Source: Flavobacterium aquatile LMG 4008 = ATCC 11947
GTDB taxonomy: Bacteria; Bacteroidota; Bacteroidia; Flavobacteriales; Flavobacteriaceae
DNA: 64,000 bases
NCBI RefSeq assembly: GCF_000757385.1
Contig: NZ_JRHH01000002.1
Span: 590,612 to 654,611 of the forward strand
Reading direction: 5' to 3'
Part shown: piece by piece, positions 27,035-35,775 of the stretch
Layout of the letters: each line of letters starts with the position of its first letter
Numbering within the stretch: position 1 is the stretch's first letter
Notes under the pieces: model-generated
Database searches by the model: none
What the model was told of the DNA's origin: nothing
The model's input: the letters and a program-made list of their open reading frames with translations, nothing else
Program-made: the position numbers and the translations under genes

Positions 27035-27958
27035 TTGATAAACAATAAAGAAAAATATACAAATCTTATAAAAACCGAAGCCAAACGCCTCGGTTTTCTT
27101 TCTTGTGGCATATCTAAATCTGGGTTTCTTGAAGAAGAAGCTCCACGATTAGAAAATTGGCTGAACAATCAAATGCAGGGTCAAATGAGTTATATGGAAA
27201 ACAATTTTGACAAAAGATTGAATCCTAATTTGCTTGTTGACGATGCCAAAAGTGTCGTTTCATTATTACTGAATTATTATCCATCGGAAATTCAAAATGA
27301 GGAAAGTTATAAAATATCAAAATACGCCTATGGCCAAGATTATCATTTTGTAATCAAAGAAAAATTAAAAGAATTATTACATACAATTCAAATAGAAATC
27401 GGTGAAGTTTCTGGACGTGCTTTTGTAGATTCTGCTCCAGTTTTAGACAAAGCTTGGGCTGCTAAAAGTGGTCTAGGATGGATTGGTAAAAACAGCAATT
27501 TATTAACTCAAAAAGTAGGTTCGTTTTACTTTATTGCCGAATTAATTATTGATATCGAATTAGACTACGATCACGCAACAACTGATCATTGTGGAACATG
27601 CACCGCTTGTATCGACGCTTGCCCGACTGAAGCAATTGTTGCACCTTATATAGTTGACGGAAGTAAATGTATTTCTTATTTTACGATTGAATTAAAAGAA
27701 AATTTGCCAATCGAAATGAAAGGAAAATTTGATGATTGGGCTTTTGGATGTGATATTTGTCAAGACGTTTGTCCGTGGAATAAATTTTCAAAACCGCACA
27801 ACGAACCGTTATTTAATCCCAATGCTGAATTGTTGTCGTTTTCTAAAAAAGACTGGCAAGAAATTACCGAAGACACTTTTAAAAAAGTATTTAAAAATTC
27901 AGCTGTTAAGCGAACTAAATTGGAAGGTTTTACCAGAAATATTACTTTTCTAAAGTAG
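27035..27958 (+). CDS. queG: Epoxyqueuosine reductase QueG
   Basis: The 307-residue enzyme carries out the last step of queuosine synthesis in tRNA, using cobalamin and two [4Fe-4S] clusters. It shows the N-terminal reductase domain with [24 protein letters not shown] (recognisable as [11 protein letters not shown] and [10 protein letters not shown]) and the cluster motifs [16 protein letters not shown] and [13 protein letters not shown]. The start is a TTG two bases after the ruvB stop; no ATG is available before the conserved region, so translation is probably coupled. Its 3' end overlaps the convergent LacI gene by 17 bases. Confidence 0.93.
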   Translation: MINNKEKYTNLIKTEAKRLGFLSCGISKSGFLEEEAPRLENWLNNQMQGQMSYMENNFDKRLNPNLLVDDAKSVVSLLLNYYPSEIQNEESYKISKYAYGQDYHFVIKEKLKELLHTIQIEIGEVSGRAFVDSAPVLDKAWAAKSGLGWIGKNSNLLTQKVGSFYFIAELIIDIELDYDHATTDHCGTCTACIDACPTEAIVAPYIVDGSKCISYFTIELKENLPIEMKGKFDDWAFGCDICQDVCPWNKFSKPHNEPLFNPNAELLSFSKKDWQEITEDTFKKVFKNSAVKRTKLEGFTRNITFLK

Positions 27959-28967
27959 ATTCTCTTTCTAAAATTTTTGTTTCTAATTCAATGGTTTTTG
28001 GTTGAAATGAAAGTGATTCTTTTTTACAATTCATTTCTTCCAATAGTAAACAGAACGATTGAACGCCCATTTCATAACTTGGTTGATCTACAGTGCTAAG
28101 TTTTGGAGTTATCACTTGCGACATAAACCAATTACTGAAACCAATAACCTTGATTTGTTGCGGTACTTTAATTCCAATTTCATTAAAATAATCTAATACC
28201 CCAACGGCAACCAAATCTGTAATCACAAAAACGCCATCTACATCTGGATGTTCTTTTATTATTTGTTCAGCAAAAAGTTTTCCTTCTTCAAACGTTACAT
28301 TATCGCAAGTGTAAACTAGTTTAGAATTGTATACGATATCATGTTTTTCTAAGGCTTTTTTATATCCTAAAAAGCGATCGATTGCATTTTGAGGATTAAC
28401 TGGTCCACGAATATGGGCAATTTTTTTGCATCCTTTATTTATCAAATGAGCAACAGCATTATAAGCTGCTTTTTGATCGTTAATAATCACTTTGGAGCAA
28501 TTAACCAATTTAGAGATTTTGTCAAACATCACAAATGGAATTTCTCTACGAATTAATTCTTTTATGTGATCATCATCGTTCGACTCATTTGACAATGACA
28601 TAATTATTCCATCAACTCGCTTGCTCATCAATAATTCAACTTGCTTTTTTTCTAATTCTAACGATTCATTTGATTGTAAAATAATTACTAGATAACCGTT
28701 TTTTTCTGCTTCAGCAATTATTCCATTAATGACATTCGAAAAGAAATGATGTACGACTTCTGGAATGATTAATCCTATAGTTCGTGATTCTTTAGTTCTT
28801 AGATTAACTGCAAAAGAATTTGGGGTATATTGTAAGCTATTTGCTAAATCTAAAACAGCTTTTCTAGTTTTAGCACTAACATCAGGATAGTTTTTTAAGG
28901 CTTTTGAAACTGTTGTTATAGATATTCCCAAAGTTTCGGCAATTTGTTTAAGAGTAATATCTTTCAT
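27942..28967 (-). CDS. LacI-family regulator of the sugar locus
   Basis: A 341-residue repressor type protein: N-terminal helix-turn-helix [22 protein letters not shown] with the hinge helix near residue 50-60, then a periplasmic-binding-protein-like ligand domain (about 62-335; [25 protein letters not shown]). The gene is divergent from a TonB receptor and sugar-use operon, and two perfect palindromes of the LacI type lie in the shared 158-base gap. The ligand is likely sucrose, fructose or a derivative, judged from the neighbours. Autoregulation is likely because one palindrome touches its own -33 element. Confidence 0.92.
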   Translation of the reverse strand: MKDITLKQIAETLGISITTVSKALKNYPDVSAKTRKAVLDLANSLQYTPNSFAVNLRTKESRTIGLIIPEVVHHFFSNVINGIIAEAEKNGYLVIILQSNESLELEKKQVELLMSKRVDGIIMSLSNESNDDDHIKELIRREIPFVMFDKISKLVNCSKVIINDQKAAYNAVAHLINKGCKKIAHIRGPVNPQNAIDRFLGYKKALEKHDIVYNSKLVYTCDNVTFEEGKLFAEQIIKEHPDVDGVFVITDLVAVGVLDYFNEIGIKVPQQIKVIGFSNWFMSQVITPKLSTVDQPSYEMGVQSFCLLLEEMNCKKESLSFQPKTIELETKILERESTLEK

Positions 28968-28971
28968 TTAA

Positions 28972-29002
28972 CAAATATGATACTTTTTTTTCAAATTTCA
29001 AA
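28972..29002 (-). promoter_or_regulatory. Promoter of the LacI-family regulator gene
   Basis: On the minus strand: TTTG (29002-28999), a 19-base spacer, CATATTTG (28979-28972, one mismatch to TAnnTTTG), then four bases to the ATG. The upstream palindrome starts at 29004, directly against the -33 element. Confidence 0.55.
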
Positions 29003-29003
29003 T

Positions 29004-29039
29004 CGAAAACGTTTTCGTAGTTTTCGAAAACGTTTTCGA
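29004..29039. promoter_or_regulatory. Two tandem LacI-type operators
   Basis: The perfect 14-bp palindrome CGAAAACGTTTTCG occurs at 29004-29017 and 29025-29038; the second extends to 16 bp. Their centres are 21 bp apart, two helical turns, so two dimers would bind on the same face. The central CG with flanking A/T tracts is the classical LacI-family operator form. They serve the divergent regulator and sugar genes. Confidence 0.88.
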
Positions 29040-29125
29040 TACTTTATTCTCATTTTTGTAACATCAAATACTATAATTTCGAAATATTAATCAACCTATT
29101 TTATAAATCAAATAAAAATATTAAA

Positions 29126-31750
29126 ATGAAAAAAATTACTAGTTTTTTGAAAAAAACGATGTTTTTAGTAGCAATTATGCTGATAAATCAATCGTTTGCT
29201 CAAAGTGGTGTTTTATCAGGTAACGTAAAAGACAATAAAGGTGAAGCCGTTATTGGTGCGAATGTTGTTGCTGGATCCAAATCTACAACAACAGATGTTG
29301 ACGGTAAATACGTTATTTCTGGAGTTACAAATGGTAAAATTACAGTTTCAGTATCCTACATTGGATACAAACCAAGTTCGCAAGAAGTAACTATTCAAGG
29401 CGATACAACGCTAGATTTTAATCTGCAAGAAGATTCTTCAAACCTAGAAGAAGTTGTTGTAACTGGGGTTGTAAATCCAAAAACAAAATTAAAGTCGAGC
29501 GTTTCTATTACGTCATTAGATGTAAAACAAATAGAACAATCTGCACCTAGATCAACTGCCGAAATTTTTAGAACTATTCCTGGTATTCGTTCAGAATCTT
29601 CTGGAGGTGAAGGAAATTCTAATATTTCTGTTCGTGGTGTGCCTATTTCTTCTGGTGGATCTAAATATTTACAAATTCAAGAAGATGGTTTACCAGTGCT
29701 TTTATATGGTGATATAGCTTTTGCAACTGCAGATATATTTACAAGATTTGATAGAAACATAGCTAAAGTTGAAGCTATTCGTGGAGGTTCTGCTTCTACA
29801 CTTTCGTCAAATTCTCCTGGTGGAATTATCAACTTTATTAGTAAAACTGGTAAAGTAGAAGGTGGAAGTATGGCTACAAGTTTCGGTTTAGACTACAATG
29901 ATTTTAGAACCGATTTAGAATATGGTGCAAAAATTGGAGACGGCTTATACTTTCATGCTGGCGGATTCTACAGATCGGGTGAAGGTGTAAGAAGTCCTGG
30001 ATTTATCGCAAATAATGGTGGACAAGTAAAATTTAATATTACTAAAGAATTCGAAAACGGATCAGTAACTATCTATACTAAGTTTTTAAATGATAGAGCA
30101 GCATCTTACATGCCAATGCCGGTGAAAGTTACAGGGACAAATTCTAACCCAAATTGGGATAGTGTAAGTGGTTTTGATGCAACAAATGGAGCTTTACAAT
30201 CGGTTTATTTAAGTCATAATGTAGGACTTGGTCCTGATGGACAATTGAGAAGAGGTAAGGTGAATGATGGGATGAATCCAATTTCAAAATCAATTGGTGC
30301 AAATGTAAATTTTGATTTACAAGATGGATGGAAAGTAACAAACAACGGTCGTTTTTCATCTAATAGCGGACAGTTTATTTCTCCATTTCCTGCAGAAGTT
30401 GCTTCTGCCTCAACAATTGCTACATCATTTGGCGCTGGTTCAACTTTATCTTATGCTAATGATGGAACTGCTTTTAATAATCCTAACGGATTGGTAGCAA
30501 GAATTCACATGTTTGATGTACAATTAAACAACTTCAATAACTTCATGAATGATTTAAGAATCACTAAAAAGTTTGATAACATCGGACTTGGAGTTACTGC
30601 TGGTTACTTCAAATCAATTCAAAATATATCAATGTCTTGGTTGTGGAATTCTTATTTACAAGAAGTATCAGATAACAATCCTCGTTTAATTAATGTAACA
30701 GATGCATCTGGAAATTTACTATCTGATAACGGATTGTACGCATACGGAACACCTTTATGGGGTAACTTAGCCAGAAATTATGATACACAATATAATGTTT
30801 CTGCACCTTATTTAAATTTAGCTTTAGATGTAAATACTAAATTGTCTTTAGAAGGTGGTTTGCGTTATGATAAAGGTCAAGTAAATGGTTCATTTGCTGG
30901 CGGAACTTCTACAACTTATGATATCAACAATGACGGAGTAATTTCTGCTCCTGAACAAAATGTTTTCGCTGTAAATACTGCAAATACAACTGCTGTTGAT
31001 TATGATTATGACTATGTTTCTTATACTTTAGGTGGAAATTATTTGTTAAACGAACAACAATCAGTATTTGCAAGATATAGTAAAGGTGCTTCTGCAAAAG
31101 CCGATAGAATTTTATTCTCAGGTTTAAATTATTTAGATGGAGATAAAATCAATGCAAAAGATTTCTTAGCGCAACTTGAAGTTGGATATAAAAGAAAATT
31201 CTCTAAAGGGTATTTTTATCTAACTGCTTTTCAAGCAACTACTACAGAAGAAGGAGGATTTGAAGCTACATCTAATAGCGTAATTGAAAACGATTACAAA
31301 TCATTAGGTTTAGAGTTGGAAACATCATACAATGTGAATAGCGATTTTAATTTACGTGGTGGTTTAACTTACACAAAAGCCGAAATCACTTCTGGTGCTA
31401 ATGACGGTAATGATCCAAGAAGACAACCAAAATTAATGTATAATTTCATCCCAACTTATAAATTCTCGCAAAAGAAAAATACATTAGGATTAAGTTTTAT
31501 TGGTCAAACAAAAGCTTACGCTCAAGACAATAATGACTTGGTTATGAATGGATTTTTAATCGTTAACGGATTTGTAGAAGTTGGTATCACAAAAGGACTT
31601 TCTGTAAATGTTTCTGGAAACAATTTATTTGATACACTTGCAATTACAGAAGTTGAAGAAGGAAGTATTACAAATAATGCAACCAACATTGTTAGAGCAA
31701 GACCTTTACCTGGACGTTCGCTATCAATGGCATTAAACTATAGATTTTAA
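29126..31750 (+). CDS. TonB-dependent outer membrane receptor for the sugar locus
   Basis: The 874 residues comprise a signal peptide (to about 26), a carboxypeptidase-D-like regulatory domain (27-101), the TonB box EEVVVTG at 108-114, a plug domain (about 120-250; RSTAEIFRTIPGIRSE), and a beta barrel ending with aromatic Phe (ALNYRF). It is shorter than SusC proteins and no SusD gene is adjacent, so it resembles stand-alone receptors such as the Xanthomonas sucrose receptor SuxA in context rather than a Sus pair. The substrate is inferred from the downstream transporter, invertase-like enzyme and fructokinase. First gene of the unit controlled by the palindromic operators. Confidence 0.9.
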   Translation: MKKITSFLKKTMFLVAIMLINQSFAQSGVLSGNVKDNKGEAVIGANVVAGSKSTTTDVDGKYVISGVTNGKITVSVSYIGYKPSSQEVTIQGDTTLDFNLQEDSSNLEEVVVTGVVNPKTKLKSSVSITSLDVKQIEQSAPRSTAEIFRTIPGIRSESSGGEGNSNISVRGVPISSGGSKYLQIQEDGLPVLLYGDIAFATADIFTRFDRNIAKVEAIRGGSASTLSSNSPGGIINFISKTGKVEGGSMATSFGLDYNDFRTDLEYGAKIGDGLYFHAGGFYRSGEGVRSPGFIANNGGQVKFNITKEFENGSVTIYTKFLNDRAASYMPMPVKVTGTNSNPNWDSVSGFDATNGALQSVYLSHNVGLGPDGQLRRGKVNDGMNPISKSIGANVNFDLQDGWKVTNNGRFSSNSGQFISPFPAEVASASTIATSFGAGSTLSYANDGTAFNNPNGLVARIHMFDVQLNNFNNFMNDLRITKKFDNIGLGVTAGYFKSIQNISMSWLWNSYLQEVSDNNPRLINVTDASGNLLSDNGLYAYGTPLWGNLARNYDTQYNVSAPYLNLALDVNTKLSLEGGLRYDKGQVNGSFAGGTSTTYDINNDGVISAPEQNVFAVNTANTTAVDYDYDYVSYTLGGNYLLNEQQSVFARYSKGASAKADRILFSGLNYLDGDKINAKDFLAQLEVGYKRKFSKGYFYLTAFQATTTEEGGFEATSNSVIENDYKSLGLELETSYNVNSDFNLRGGLTYTKAEITSGANDGNDPRRQPKLMYNFIPTYKFSQKKNTLGLSFIGQTKAYAQDNNDLVMNGFLIVNGFVEVGITKGLSVNVSGNNLFDTLAITEVEEGSITNNATNIVRARPLPGRSLSMALNYRF

Positions 31751-31776
31751 GATAATTTCAATGCTTTATTTTGTTG

Positions 31777-31818
31777 ATAATTCCTGTACCAATACTACTT
31801 GGTATGGGAATTATTTTT
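31777..31818 (+). terminator. Hairpin between the receptor and transporter genes
   Basis: ATAATTCC and TACCAA (31777-31792, separated by TG) pair fully with TTGGTA and GGAATTAT (31799-31814), leaving a 2x2 internal loop and a 6-base loop, followed by four T residues. It may be a terminator or a partial terminator/processing stem that sets receptor mRNA above that of the downstream genes. Confidence 0.65.
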
Positions 31819-31891
31819 AAAATAAAAAACATATTTTTACACTATTCAACTACTTCATATTCATTATTTTAAAATATTAATTTGTACTACC

Positions 31892-33340
31892 ATGAGTAAA
31901 AAAATCAACTTAAGCTTTTGGCAAATTTGGAATATGAATGTTGGTTTTTTCGGAATCCAATACAGTTTTGGGTTGCAACAAACTGCTGTGAATCCTATAT
32001 TTTCGTTTCTCGGTGCTGATCATCATGATTTGCCTTGGCTAAATTTAGCCGGACCAATTACAGGATTGTTAGTACAACCAATAATTGGAGCATTATCAGA
32101 TAAAACTTGGTCACCAAGATTTGGTAGAAGAAAACCCTATTTTTTCGTTGGAGCAATTCTTTGTAGTTTATGTCTTTTCCTTTTTCCTTTCAGTTCAAGT
32201 CTTTGGATGGCTGTTGGTTTACTCTGGATTTTAGATGCTGCGAACAATACTGCAATGGAACCTTACAGAGCTTTTATTGGTGATAATCTTCCACAAAATC
32301 AGCATACTTTTGGATTTCAAATGCAAAGTTTGTTCGTTGGAGCCGGAATCACAATTGCTAACTTATCGCTGTTTGTTTTTCAAAAGTTCTTTAGTCAGCC
32401 TGCGGTTGAAAGTGCTTCAATTTGCCAAACAGATAATGCTAATTCCATTCCAACTTGGGTATATTATTCCTTTTTTATTGGTGCTTTTTGTTCTATAGCT
32501 TCTGTTCTTTGGTCTATTTATAAAACTCCGGAATATCCGCCATCAGAGGAAGAATTACAAAAATTAGTAGAAGAAAAACAAAAGAATAATAATTTCTGGA
32601 AAAGAATAATGGCACCAATAATTGAAATTTTTCAATCTATTGCAAACATGCCAAAACTTCTTTGGCAATTGGCTTTAGTTTACTTATTTCAATGGTATGC
32701 ACTTTTTTGTTATTGGCAATTTATAACACCTACAATTAAAAGAACGCTTTTCGGAATAACAGCTGCCGATGAAGAAAAATCAACCAGACTTATTGACGCC
32801 TGTAAAAATGGTGTAGAATTAACATCACAAGACGCCAATTTTGTAAAACATATTGCTGATTTAACAGAACAAGCTGTTGGTCACACTGGCTTAATGAACG
32901 GAACTTATAATTTTGTTACTATGATTATTGCTCTTGCTCTTGTGCCTTTAGCCCGAAAATATTCCTCTAAAATAATTCATACATTTTGTCTCTTTTTTAC
33001 TGCTTTTGCATTATTAATGATTCCTCAAATAGAAAATAAATACATGCTTTTTATTCCTATGATTTTCTTCGGAATTGGCTGGGCTTCAATGATGGGATTG
33101 CCTTATTCTATGGTTTCTAAATCAATTCCTACAGACAAAAGAGGAGTTTATATGGGAATTATAAACATGATGATTGTAATACCAATGTTTATACAAACCA
33201 TCACTTTTGGACCAATATTAAAAAATCTACTTAACGACAATCCAATAAATGCAATTTACGCCGCTGGAGTTTTATTTGTCCTAGCCGGAATTAGTGTTTT
33301 ATTTATGAAAGTTGAAAGAGAAAATGCCAATCATGAATAA
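31892..33340 (+). CDS. MFS sugar transporter (SUC/GPH type)
   Basis: The 482 residues contain about twelve membrane helices. The loop GALSDKTWSPRFGRRKPYF between helices 2 and 3, with R-x-G-R-R, is the motif of the sucrose/glycoside-proton symporters. A hydrophilic region at about 205-235 and another at about 290-335 interrupt the two halves. It should carry the sugar brought in by the outer membrane receptor across the inner membrane. Its last eight bases overlap the start of the next gene (ATGAATAA), showing translational coupling. Confidence 0.88.
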   Translation: MSKKINLSFWQIWNMNVGFFGIQYSFGLQQTAVNPIFSFLGADHHDLPWLNLAGPITGLLVQPIIGALSDKTWSPRFGRRKPYFFVGAILCSLCLFLFPFSSSLWMAVGLLWILDAANNTAMEPYRAFIGDNLPQNQHTFGFQMQSLFVGAGITIANLSLFVFQKFFSQPAVESASICQTDNANSIPTWVYYSFFIGAFCSIASVLWSIYKTPEYPPSEEELQKLVEEKQKNNNFWKRIMAPIIEIFQSIANMPKLLWQLALVYLFQWYALFCYWQFITPTIKRTLFGITAADEEKSTRLIDACKNGVELTSQDANFVKHIADLTEQAVGHTGLMNGTYNFVTMIIALALVPLARKYSSKIIHTFCLFFTAFALLMIPQIENKYMLFIPMIFFGIGWASMMGLPYSMVSKSIPTDKRGVYMGIINMMIVIPMFIQTITFGPILKNLLNDNPINAIYAAGVLFVLAGISVLFMKVERENANHE

Positions 33341-34508
33341 TATAAATTACGACAAAGCGATACAATTATTGCAACAGGTTTCAACTAATGCAGGGTTTTT
33401 AGCCAGCGCCGAAAACACTTCTAACTACCAACGAGTTTGGGCAAGAGATGGTGTGATTTGTGGATTGGCAGCATTGGCATCTGGTGATGAAAAGTTAATT
33501 GAAACCTTTAAAAATACACTAGAAACATTAGCCAATAATCAACATGATTTGGGTACAATTCCATCTAATGTTTTAGTTTCAGAAAATGAAAATACTGTTA
33601 GTTACGGCGGTCTTGCTGGAAGAGTTGATGCTGTAACTTGGTTTATAATAGGAGTTTGCCAATACGGATATTATAAAAATGACCGTCAATTTGTAGAAAA
33701 GTATAAACCACAAATAGAAAAATGTCTTCAGTTGTTAGATACGTGGGAATTCAATAATAAGCATCTTGTTTACGTACCGCTTTCTGGCAATTGGGCAGAC
33801 GAATATATTACAGATGGCTACGTTCTTTATGATCAATTGTTGCGTATTTGGGCTTTAAAATCTTATAATCATTTCGAAAAAAGTGAAGATATTTCTAATA
33901 AAATAAATCAAATTACTAAACAATTAGAAATCAATTTCACACCCAACTCAATTGGAGAAAAATACCATGAACGTGCATATAATGAAGTTGTTTTCGATAA
34001 CTATATGCCGTGCTCATTTTCACCTTCTGGATATAAAATACAATTTGATGCTTTCGCAAATTCACTAGCGGTGCTATTAAATATTGGTTCTTCAAGCTTT
34101 CAAGATACTATTTTATCTTCGGCTAAGCATTTAGCTTCGAGTACAAAACTTGGTTTAGTTCCAGCTTTTTGGCCTCCAATATTTGAAAATGAGGAGCATT
34201 GGAATTTATTGAAAAATAATTGCAAGTACGAATTTAGAAATTACCCAAATGAGTTTCACAATGGCGGAAGTTGGTCGATGGTAAACGGGTTTTTTGGTTT
34301 GGCTTTGATATCAAAATCTCAAACTAAATCAGCTCAACTAATTTTAGATAGAATAAATGAAGCAAATGCTATAGAAGATTTTTCTTTTTATGAAAATTTC
34401 AATACCATTTCAGCTAAACCAAACGGAGTTGCTTATTGCGCTTGGAGTGCGGCAGCAGCAGTGTTAGTTCATCAATCAATTACAAATGATTTTAAATTTT
34501 TAGTTTAA
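33333..34508 (+). CDS. GH100-like glycosidase, putative neutral/alkaline invertase
   Basis: The 391 residues form an all-helical (alpha/alpha)6-type glycosidase without signal peptide, so it acts in the cytoplasm on imported sugar. Segments that look like GH100 invertases are VWARDGVICGLAAL near the N-terminus, GRVDAVTWFIIG, SGNWADEYITDGYVLYDQLL with the candidate catalytic acid Asp, HNGGSWSMVNGFFGLALI, and FYENFN before CAWSAAA with the candidate base Glu. Similar bacterial proteins are often labelled amylo-alpha-1,6-glucosidase. The fructokinase next door favours sucrose cleavage. Start choice: the ATG at 33333 overlaps the transporter stop; an ATG three codons earlier is possible. Confidence 0.7.
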   Translation: MNNINYDKAIQLLQQVSTNAGFLASAENTSNYQRVWARDGVICGLAALASGDEKLIETFKNTLETLANNQHDLGTIPSNVLVSENENTVSYGGLAGRVDAVTWFIIGVCQYGYYKNDRQFVEKYKPQIEKCLQLLDTWEFNNKHLVYVPLSGNWADEYITDGYVLYDQLLRIWALKSYNHFEKSEDISNKINQITKQLEINFTPNSIGEKYHERAYNEVVFDNYMPCSFSPSGYKIQFDAFANSLAVLLNIGSSSFQDTILSSAKHLASSTKLGLVPAFWPPIFENEEHWNLLKNNCKYEFRNYPNEFHNGGSWSMVNGFFGLALISKSQTKSAQLILDRINEANAIEDFSFYENFNTISAKPNGVAYCAWSAAAAVLVHQSITNDFKFLV

Positions 34509-34538
34509 TTTCAAATTGATAGTTAAAAATAAATTACA

Positions 34539-35468
34539 ATGAAATCAATAGATATAATAAGTATAGGAGAAGTTTTAATTGACTTTATAGGTCATGAAAT
34601 TAATACTTCCATAAATAGAACCAAAGATTATCATCGTTTTCTTGGTGGATCACCAACTAACGTAGCGGTGAATGCTTCAAGATTAGGTTTGAAATCGGTT
34701 TTGGTGGCTTCCTGCGGACAAGACGGTTTGGGTGATTATGTGGTAAGGAAATTGAAATCAAATAATGTAGACACTTCTTCAATTAGAAAATCGGATACTG
34801 CGCCAACTTCTGTAATTTTTGTCTCGAAATCTACAGAAACACCCGATTTTATTCCGTATCGACAAGCCGATTGTGAAATATTTGAAAGTCAACTTAGTGA
34901 TGCAACTATTGCCGATGCTAAAATTTTTCATACCACTTGTTTCGCTTTAAGCAAAAACCCAGCAAGACAAACCATTTTAAATAGAGCTAGAAAAGCCAAA
35001 GAACTTGGATTAAAATTGAGCATTGATATTAATTTTTCTGAAAGAATTTGGCCAGATAGAGAAGAAGCCAAACAAGTTTTAAAGGAATATTTAGCAAACG
35101 ATCCATTAGTAAAGTTAAGTGAAGACGATTGCTACAGGTTATTTGCCGAAGTGAAATCGGAAGATTATATATTTGATTACTTTCATAATCTTGGCGCATC
35201 AACTATTTGTTTAACAAAAGGTAAAAACGGAGTCGCATTATCTGATGTTAATGAAGGTTTGTTGTTTCAAAAAGCTATGAAAATTGATGATATAAAAGAT
35301 ACAACTGGAGCTGGTGACGCCTTTTGGACCGGATTTTTATTTGCTCAAATAGAAAATAAAAGTTTGAACGAATGTATTACAATAGCTCAAAAATTGGCTT
35401 CAATAAAATTGCAAAATGTTGGTAGATTACCTGATAACATCAATATTAAAAAAATAATTCAAGAATAA
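34539..35468 (+). CDS. Fructokinase (PfkB/ribokinase family)
   Basis: The 309-residue kinase has the N-terminal PfkB signature (ISIGEVLIDFIG; GGSPTNVAVNASRLG) and the ATP/catalytic motif DTTGAGDAFWTGFL with the catalytic Asp in GAGD. In this setting it would phosphorylate fructose released from sucrose, giving fructose 6-phosphate. It is the last gene of the sugar operon, 30 bases after the glycosidase, and is followed by a terminator. Other PfkB substrates cannot be excluded by sequence alone. Confidence 0.85.
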   Translation: MKSIDIISIGEVLIDFIGHEINTSINRTKDYHRFLGGSPTNVAVNASRLGLKSVLVASCGQDGLGDYVVRKLKSNNVDTSSIRKSDTAPTSVIFVSKSTETPDFIPYRQADCEIFESQLSDATIADAKIFHTTCFALSKNPARQTILNRARKAKELGLKLSIDINFSERIWPDREEAKQVLKEYLANDPLVKLSEDDCYRLFAEVKSEDYIFDYFHNLGASTICLTKGKNGVALSDVNEGLLFQKAMKIDDIKDTTGAGDAFWTGFLFAQIENKSLNECITIAQKLASIKLQNVGRLPDNINIKKIIQE

Positions 35469-35498
35469 AGTTAGTTAGAGATTAGTTTGATTTGATTG

Positions 35499-35525
35499 AA
35501 AAGCTGTGATATTACAGCTTTTTTT
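35499..35525 (+). terminator. Terminator of the sugar operon
   Basis: A 9-bp stem AAAAGCTGT (35499-35507) with ACAGCTTTT (35514-35522), 6-base loop, continuing into T residues. Confidence 0.8.
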
Positions 35526-35573
35526 GTTGAAGTTAATCCAAATGTTACTATAGAATTGAGAAACTCTACAAAA

Positions 35574-35683
35574 GACACTTGCTATCTAGCCCTGATTGTA
35601 ACGGCATTCCCGATTTTTCATCGGGAATATAGCGAAAAGCAGGAATAGGGAAACCAAAAGTGACCAAGCGATTCGCTCCTGAA
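35574..35683. repeat. Structured intergenic element of a type dispersed in flavobacteria
   Basis: The segment contains CTAGCCCTGATTG, ACGGCAT, a perfect 9-bp hairpin ATTCCCGAT/ATCGGGAAT (35606-35628), ATATAGCG, AAAGCAGGA and CGCTCCTGA. CCTG at 35591 can pair with CAGG at 35640, enclosing the hairpin, and AGCG/CGCT near 35670 makes a small second hairpin. I recall similar elements between many genes in Flavobacterium genomes; it may correspond to a known Flavobacteria RNA motif, but that is unverified. It fills the 307-base gap between the fructokinase and maeB together with the terminator and promoter. Confidence 0.6.
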
Positions 35684-35744
35684 AAACAATAAAATTTTAT
35701 TTAAAAGAAAACTGGTAAATGTTTCCTTTTTCGGTTGATACTTT

Positions 35745-35752
35745 TACCTTTG
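35745..35752 (+). promoter_or_regulatory. -7 element of maeB
   Basis: TACCTTTG matches TAnnTTTG; TTTC at 35722-35725 is a near -33 element at 19-base spacing. The ATG is 23 bases downstream. Confidence 0.55.
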
Positions 35753-35775
35753 TAGGTCAGAAGAAAAAAACCAAA

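Noticed and set aside
29126..31750. SusC of a SusC/SusD pair
   Set aside because: The protein is shorter than SusC and no SusD-like lipoprotein gene is adjacent.
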